Shown: in pieces, positions 5,869 through 8,580 of the stretch
Layout: each line of letters opens with the position of its first letter
Numbering within the stretch: position 1 is the first letter of the stretch
NCBI GenBank assembly: GCA_003566215.1
Contig: PXEJ01000429.1
Span: 1 to 8,580, forward strand
Origin: Cyanobacteria bacterium T3Sed10_376R1m
GTDB lineage: Bacteria; Cyanobacteriota; Cyanobacteriia; Cyanobacteriales; Cyanobacteriaceae
Length of the DNA stretch: 8,580 bases
Reading direction: 5' to 3'
Program-made: the position numbers and the translations under genes
The notes under the pieces: model-generated
What the model saw: the letters and a program-made list of their open reading frames with translations, nothing else
Databases searched by the model: none
What the model was told of the DNA's origin: nothing

Positions 5869-6744
5869 ATGTTAGATTTTTTACTAGAGCCTTTATCATT
5901 TGGATTTATTCGTAATTCTATGATAATGATTATTTTATTAGGGATTCTTTGTTCTGTTACGGGTAGTTTTTTGATTGTCCAAAAAATGGGTTTTTTAGGG
6001 GAAGTTATTGCCCATGCTGTACTACCCGGACTTGCGATCGCATTTTATATTGGTATTGATATTTTTTTAGGAGCATTTATTTCAGGAATGTTAAGTAGTT
6101 TAATTATTGCTTGGATTCAATCACAATCAAGGGTAAAAGTGGACGTAGCCATGTCCTTAGTTTTTTCAGGATTTTTCGCTTTAGGTATTTTATTAATCAC
6201 CTTATTAAAAAGTAGAATAGACTTACACAGTTTCTTATTTGGTGATATTTTAGGAGTTACAAGTTATGATTTATGGCGCACTTTTTTTATTACAATTTCG
6301 GTAATTATTTTTGTTAAATTATTTTACCCACACTTACTCTTTTATACCTTTAATCCTTTAGGAGCTCAAGCCATTGGTTTACCTGTAGCATGGATTAACT
6401 TAGGTTTAGTTTCAGCAATTACTTTAACCATTATTGCTAGTATGCAAGCAGTAGGAGTTGTGCTGGTAGTTTCTTTGTTAGTCGGCCCTAGTATTAGTGC
6501 TTATTTATTAGTCAAAGAATTACACCAAATGATGTTTTTAGGAGGACTTTTAGGAGGAATTAGCGGAGTAATCGGTATTTATATTAGTTACTATTGGAAT
6601 GTCCCTTCTGGAGCATCTATAGTGCTAGTGGTAACAATTCTTTTTCTTCTATCTTTTTTATTCAGTCCTAGTGAAGGGATTTTAACCCGCCCTCAAGTTT
6701 TGAGTCAACCCCATAAACTAATCAAATTTTTAGTAAAAAAATAG
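5869..6744 (+). CDS. znuB: Zinc ABC transporter permease ZnuB
   Basis: ABC-3 family integral membrane protein of 291 residues, the expected length, forming the metal channel in the plasma membrane as a dimer with ZnuC. Hydrophobic segments run at about 17-37, 50-83 (probably two), 93-113, 138-153, 175-205 (probably two), 223-243 and 249-266. Family signatures are KMGFLGEVIAHAVLPG (39-54) near the N-terminus, the FGDILG turn (124-129), and the conserved QAVGVVLVVSLLVGP (193-207), the probable ZnuC-contacting and core region. The C-terminal tail after 266 is polar and probably cytoplasmic. It begins 18 bases after znuC and shares its promoter. The upstream bases are almost pure A/T with no Shine-Dalgarno sequence, so translation may depend on coupling to znuC. 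A HIP1 octamer lies at 6034-6041. Sequence of the permease cannot by itself separate zinc from manganese transport. Confidence 0.92.
   Translation: MLDFLLEPLSFGFIRNSMIMIILLGILCSVTGSFLIVQKMGFLGEVIAHAVLPGLAIAFYIGIDIFLGAFISGMLSSLIIAWIQSQSRVKVDVAMSLVFSGFFALGILLITLLKSRIDLHSFLFGDILGVTSYDLWRTFFITISVIIFVKLFYPHLLFYTFNPLGAQAIGLPVAWINLGLVSAITLTIIASMQAVGVVLVVSLLVGPSISAYLLVKELHQMMFLGGLLGGISGVIGIYISYYWNVPSGASIVLVVTILFLLSFLFSPSEGILTRPQVLSQPHKLIKFLVKK
6034..6041. repeat. HIP1 octamer
   Basis: GCGATCGC inside znuB, second of three copies in the window. Confidence 0.9.
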
Positions 6745-6767
6745 ACGGTTGACTATTAATGACTGTA

Positions 6768-6811
6768 GTTTGGACTAAGGAAAATTAAACCCGCTACCTG
6801 ATAGCCCAAAC
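6768..6811 (-). repeat. Inverted repeat between convergent znuB and mnmG, possible 3'-end hairpin
   Basis: GTTTGGACTA (6768-6777) and TAGCCCAAAC (6802-6811) are inverted repeats at nine of ten positions around a 24-base loop. In a minus-strand RNA the odd position is a G-U wobble, giving an unbroken 10-bp stem; in a plus-strand RNA it is an A-C mismatch. That favours a role at the end of the mnmG transcript, about 40 bases past its stop. No U run follows directly, so it is not a standard terminator. Confidence 0.4.
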
Positions 6812-6852
6812 CTGCCCAAATTGAATACTCTCATATCAAACTGAGGTTATTT

Positions 6853-8580
6853 TTAGTCTTTTTTAGAAGTCGTTAATTTATTTTGTATTTCCAAATATAC
6901 CAATAAAGCGTTAATATCCGCAGGGTTAACTCCTCCAATGCGGGTAGCTTGACCAATGGTTAAAGGTCTTACTTGGGTTAGTTTTTCCCTTGCTTCCATT
7001 GATAAAGTTTCAATTTTCATATAATCTAAGCCCTCATTTAATTTACGATTGCTGTGACGAGCAACTTGGTCTATTTGACTTTGTTGTCTTTTGATATAAC
7101 CTGAGTATTTAATCTCAATTTCCGCCCCTTCTTTTTCGGCTTGATTTAATTGCGGATTATGTAGATTATATTTTTCTAAATCTTCATAGTGAAATTGAGG
7201 ACGACGCAATAAATCTGCAAGGGTAATTGAGCCTTTTATTTTCTGCTGTGTATCTTCAACTATTTTAACCGATACCTCATCTCTTTCCTTAATTCTAGTT
7301 TCGTATAATCTTTCTTGTTCAGCGATAATATTTTTTTGTTTTTCTTGGTACAATTGCCAACGGCGATCGCAAATTAGCCCTATTTGCCGTCCTAAAGGAG
7401 TCATTCGCTGATCAGCATTATCCGAACGTAAAATTAAACGATACTCCGAGCGAGAAGTCAACATTCGATAAGGTTCACGTAAATCTTTGGTACATAAATC
7501 ATCAATTAAAGTACCTAAATAACTTTGCTCTCGGGGAAATACAATCATCTCCTTACCCTGAGCAAAACGAGCCGCATTTATACCAGCAACAATACCTTGG
7601 GCCGCCGCTTCTTCATATCCCGTTGTGCCATTAATCTGTCCTGCGGAAAATAAACCCTCAATCTTTTTGGTCATTAAAGTTGGGAAACACTGAGTTGCCG
7701 GTAAAAAATCATATTCCACCGCATAGGCAGGGCGCAACATGACGCAGTTTTCTAACCCCGGCAAAGTGCGTAACATTTGTAACTGTAAATTTTCAGGCAA
7801 TCCCGTGGAAAAGCCCTGAATATATAACTCAGGAATGTCTCTACCTTCCGGTTCAATAAAAATTTGATGACTTTGTTTATCCGCAAAACGAACAATTTTA
7901 TCCTCAATGCTAGGACAATAACGAGGTCCTTTCGAGTCGATAAAACCACCGTAAATAGGAGATAAATGTAAATTATCTTTAATTAACTGATGGGTAGCTT
8001 GGGTGGTGCGAGTAAGGTAGCAGTTCATTTGTTCTCTTTCAACCCAGACATCTGGATCAAAGCTAAACCAACGTACTTCTTTATCCGGGGGTTGTATTTC
8101 CATTTTGCCATAGTCAACAGTACGTTTATCAACCCTTGCAGGAGTACCAGTTTTTAGTCGCCCAGTCTCAAAACCCAAATTATTAAGAGTTTCGGTTAAA
8201 CCAACCGCCGCAAACTCTCCCGCCCTCCCGGCAGCCATGGATTTGCCCCCAATCCAAATTTTTCCTTCTAAAAATGTTCCTGTGGTTAAAACTACCGCCT
8301 TAGTCTTAAAACAACTTCCAAAATAGGTTTGTACCCCAATGATTTCATCATTATCACCTAACACCAAATCCGTTACCATCCCCTCACGGATAGATAAGTT
8401 CGGTTGATTTTCGACAATATTTTTCATCACCGAGGCATATTCTCTTTTGTCTGTTTGCGCTCTCAATGCCCATACTGCGGGGCCTCGGGAATTATTTAAG
8501 ACTCTTTTTTGCAAATATGTTCTGTCCGCCATTTTGCCAATTTCTCCCCCCAATGCGTCGATTTCGTGGGTAAGTTGAGA
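6853..8580 (-). CDS. mnmG: tRNA uridine-5-carboxymethylaminomethyl modification enzyme MnmG (GidA), N-terminus cut by window edge
   Basis: FAD-dependent enzyme that, with the GTPase MnmE, builds the (carboxymethyl)aminomethyl group on wobble uridine 34 of certain tRNAs in the cytosol. The frame is open to the right edge, giving 575 visible residues of an expected 630-640; about 60 are missing, including the FAD-binding GxGxxG and the first conserved cysteine. The first visible residues [12 protein letters not shown] match the MnmG family, so the TTG at 8553 is not a start. Visible signatures are [33 protein letters not shown] with the second conserved cysteine (codon 7915-7917), [29 protein letters not shown], and the C-terminal helical MnmE/tRNA-binding region with SGYIKRQ and [10 protein letters not shown]. 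It converges on znuB with a 108-bp spacer. No sign of frameshift. Assignment is secure; the nearest alternative, the folate-dependent TrmFO, lacks the long C-terminal domain seen here. Confidence 0.97.
   Translation of the reverse strand, partial: SQLTHEIDALGGEIGKMADRTYLQKRVLNNSRGPAVWALRAQTDKREYASVMKNIVENQPNLSIREGMVTDLVLGDNDEIIGVQTYFGSCFKTKAVVLTTGTFLEGKIWIGGKSMAAGRAGEFAAVGLTETLNNLGFETGRLKTGTPARVDKRTVDYGKMEIQPPDKEVRWFSFDPDVWVEREQMNCYLTRTTQATHQLIKDNLHLSPIYGGFIDSKGPRYCPSIEDKIVRFADKQSHQIFIEPEGRDIPELYIQGFSTGLPENLQLQMLRTLPGLENCVMLRPAYAVEYDFLPATQCFPTLMTKKIEGLFSAGQINGTTGYEEAAAQGIVAGINAARFAQGKEMIVFPREQSYLGTLIDDLCTKDLREPYRMLTSRSEYRLILRSDNADQRMTPLGRQIGLICDRRWQLYQEKQKNIIAEQERLYETRIKERDEVSVKIVEDTQQKIKGSITLADLLRRPQFHYEDLEKYNLHNPQLNQAEKEGAEIEIKYSGYIKRQQSQIDQVARHSNRKLNEGLDYMKIETLSMEAREKLTQVRPLTIGQATRIGGVNPADINALLVYLEIQNKLTTSKKD
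7363..7370. repeat. HIP1 octamer
   Basis: GCGATCGC inside mnmG, third copy in the window; one preceding G gives GGCGATCGC, part of the extended HIP1 form. Confidence 0.9.

Noticed and set aside
3993..6744. Annotation as a manganese (MntCAB/SitABC) transporter
   Set aside because: The ATPase and permease alone would allow it, but the binding protein has histidine as third ligand and a ten-histidine loop, both zinc-type features.
7752..7949. Minus-strand open frame of 65 codons inside mnmG
   Set aside because: It overlaps mnmG in another frame on the same strand, across the conserved RYCPSIEDK region; it has no recognisable domain or ribosome site.
8553..8580. TTG at 8553 as the start of mnmG
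   Set aside because: The frame continues to the window edge with SQLTHEIDA, which belongs to the conserved MnmG sequence, so the gene is simply cut by the edge.
1..8580. CRISPR arrays, tRNA or rRNA genes, insertion sequences, prophage or defence genes
   Set aside because: No regularly spaced repeats, no tRNA-like cloverleaf, no transposase or integrase-like protein and no terminal inverted repeats with target duplications were seen on either strand.

Overview
The window reads as a chromosomal segment of an AT-rich cyanobacterium. The evidence is a cyanobacterial-type ClpP, a Ycf29/Rre1-like response regulator, a DUF2854-type membrane protein of the cyanobacterial/plastid lineage, and three copies of the cyanobacterial HIP1 octamer GCGATCGC. 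The protein sequences and AT-rich spacers suggest a unicellular Cyanobacterium- or Geminocystis-like genome, but the genus is a guess. I see no insertion sequence, CRISPR array, tRNA, rRNA, prophage or toxin-antitoxin pair, and base composition does not change abruptly.

Layout. Positions 1-1489 (minus) hold most of a GH57 glycogen branching enzyme; its C-terminus lies beyond the left edge. Positions 1490-1859 are an AT-rich divergent spacer. clpP follows at 1860-2447 (plus); its proper start is the ATG at 1860, not an upstream TTG. The spacer at 2448-2642 carries several mutually exclusive hairpins, then a sigma70-like promoter whose -10 lies inside a perfect 16-bp palindrome. That promoter faces a probable two-gene operon: a small membrane protein (2643-3212) and a NarL/LuxR-type response regulator (3233-3877), ended by a hairpin terminator. 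Next is a complete zinc-uptake ABC cluster: znuA on the minus strand (3993-5054), and znuC (5128-5850) and znuB (5869-6744) on the plus strand, diverging from a 73-bp spacer. The right end is mnmG on the minus strand (6853-8580), whose N-terminus lies beyond the right edge.

How the genes work together. ZnuA (periplasmic zinc-binding lipoprotein), ZnuC (ATPase) and ZnuB (permease) form one transporter. A FUR-family operator at 5098-5116 overlaps the predicted -35 of znuA and lies between the predicted -35 and -10 of znuC, so one repressor, most likely Zur, could shut both arms when zinc is sufficient. The regulator gene itself is not in the window. ClpP (proteolysis), the Rre1-like regulator (stress response in better-known relatives), the branching enzyme (glycogen) and MnmG (tRNA wobble modification) are housekeeping or stress functions with no obvious shared pathway.

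I found no clearly new biological system. The points most worth a second look are regulatory: the znu operator and a possibly leaderless znuC, the palindrome over the promoter of the DUF2854-type gene, and the alternative hairpins downstream of clpP.
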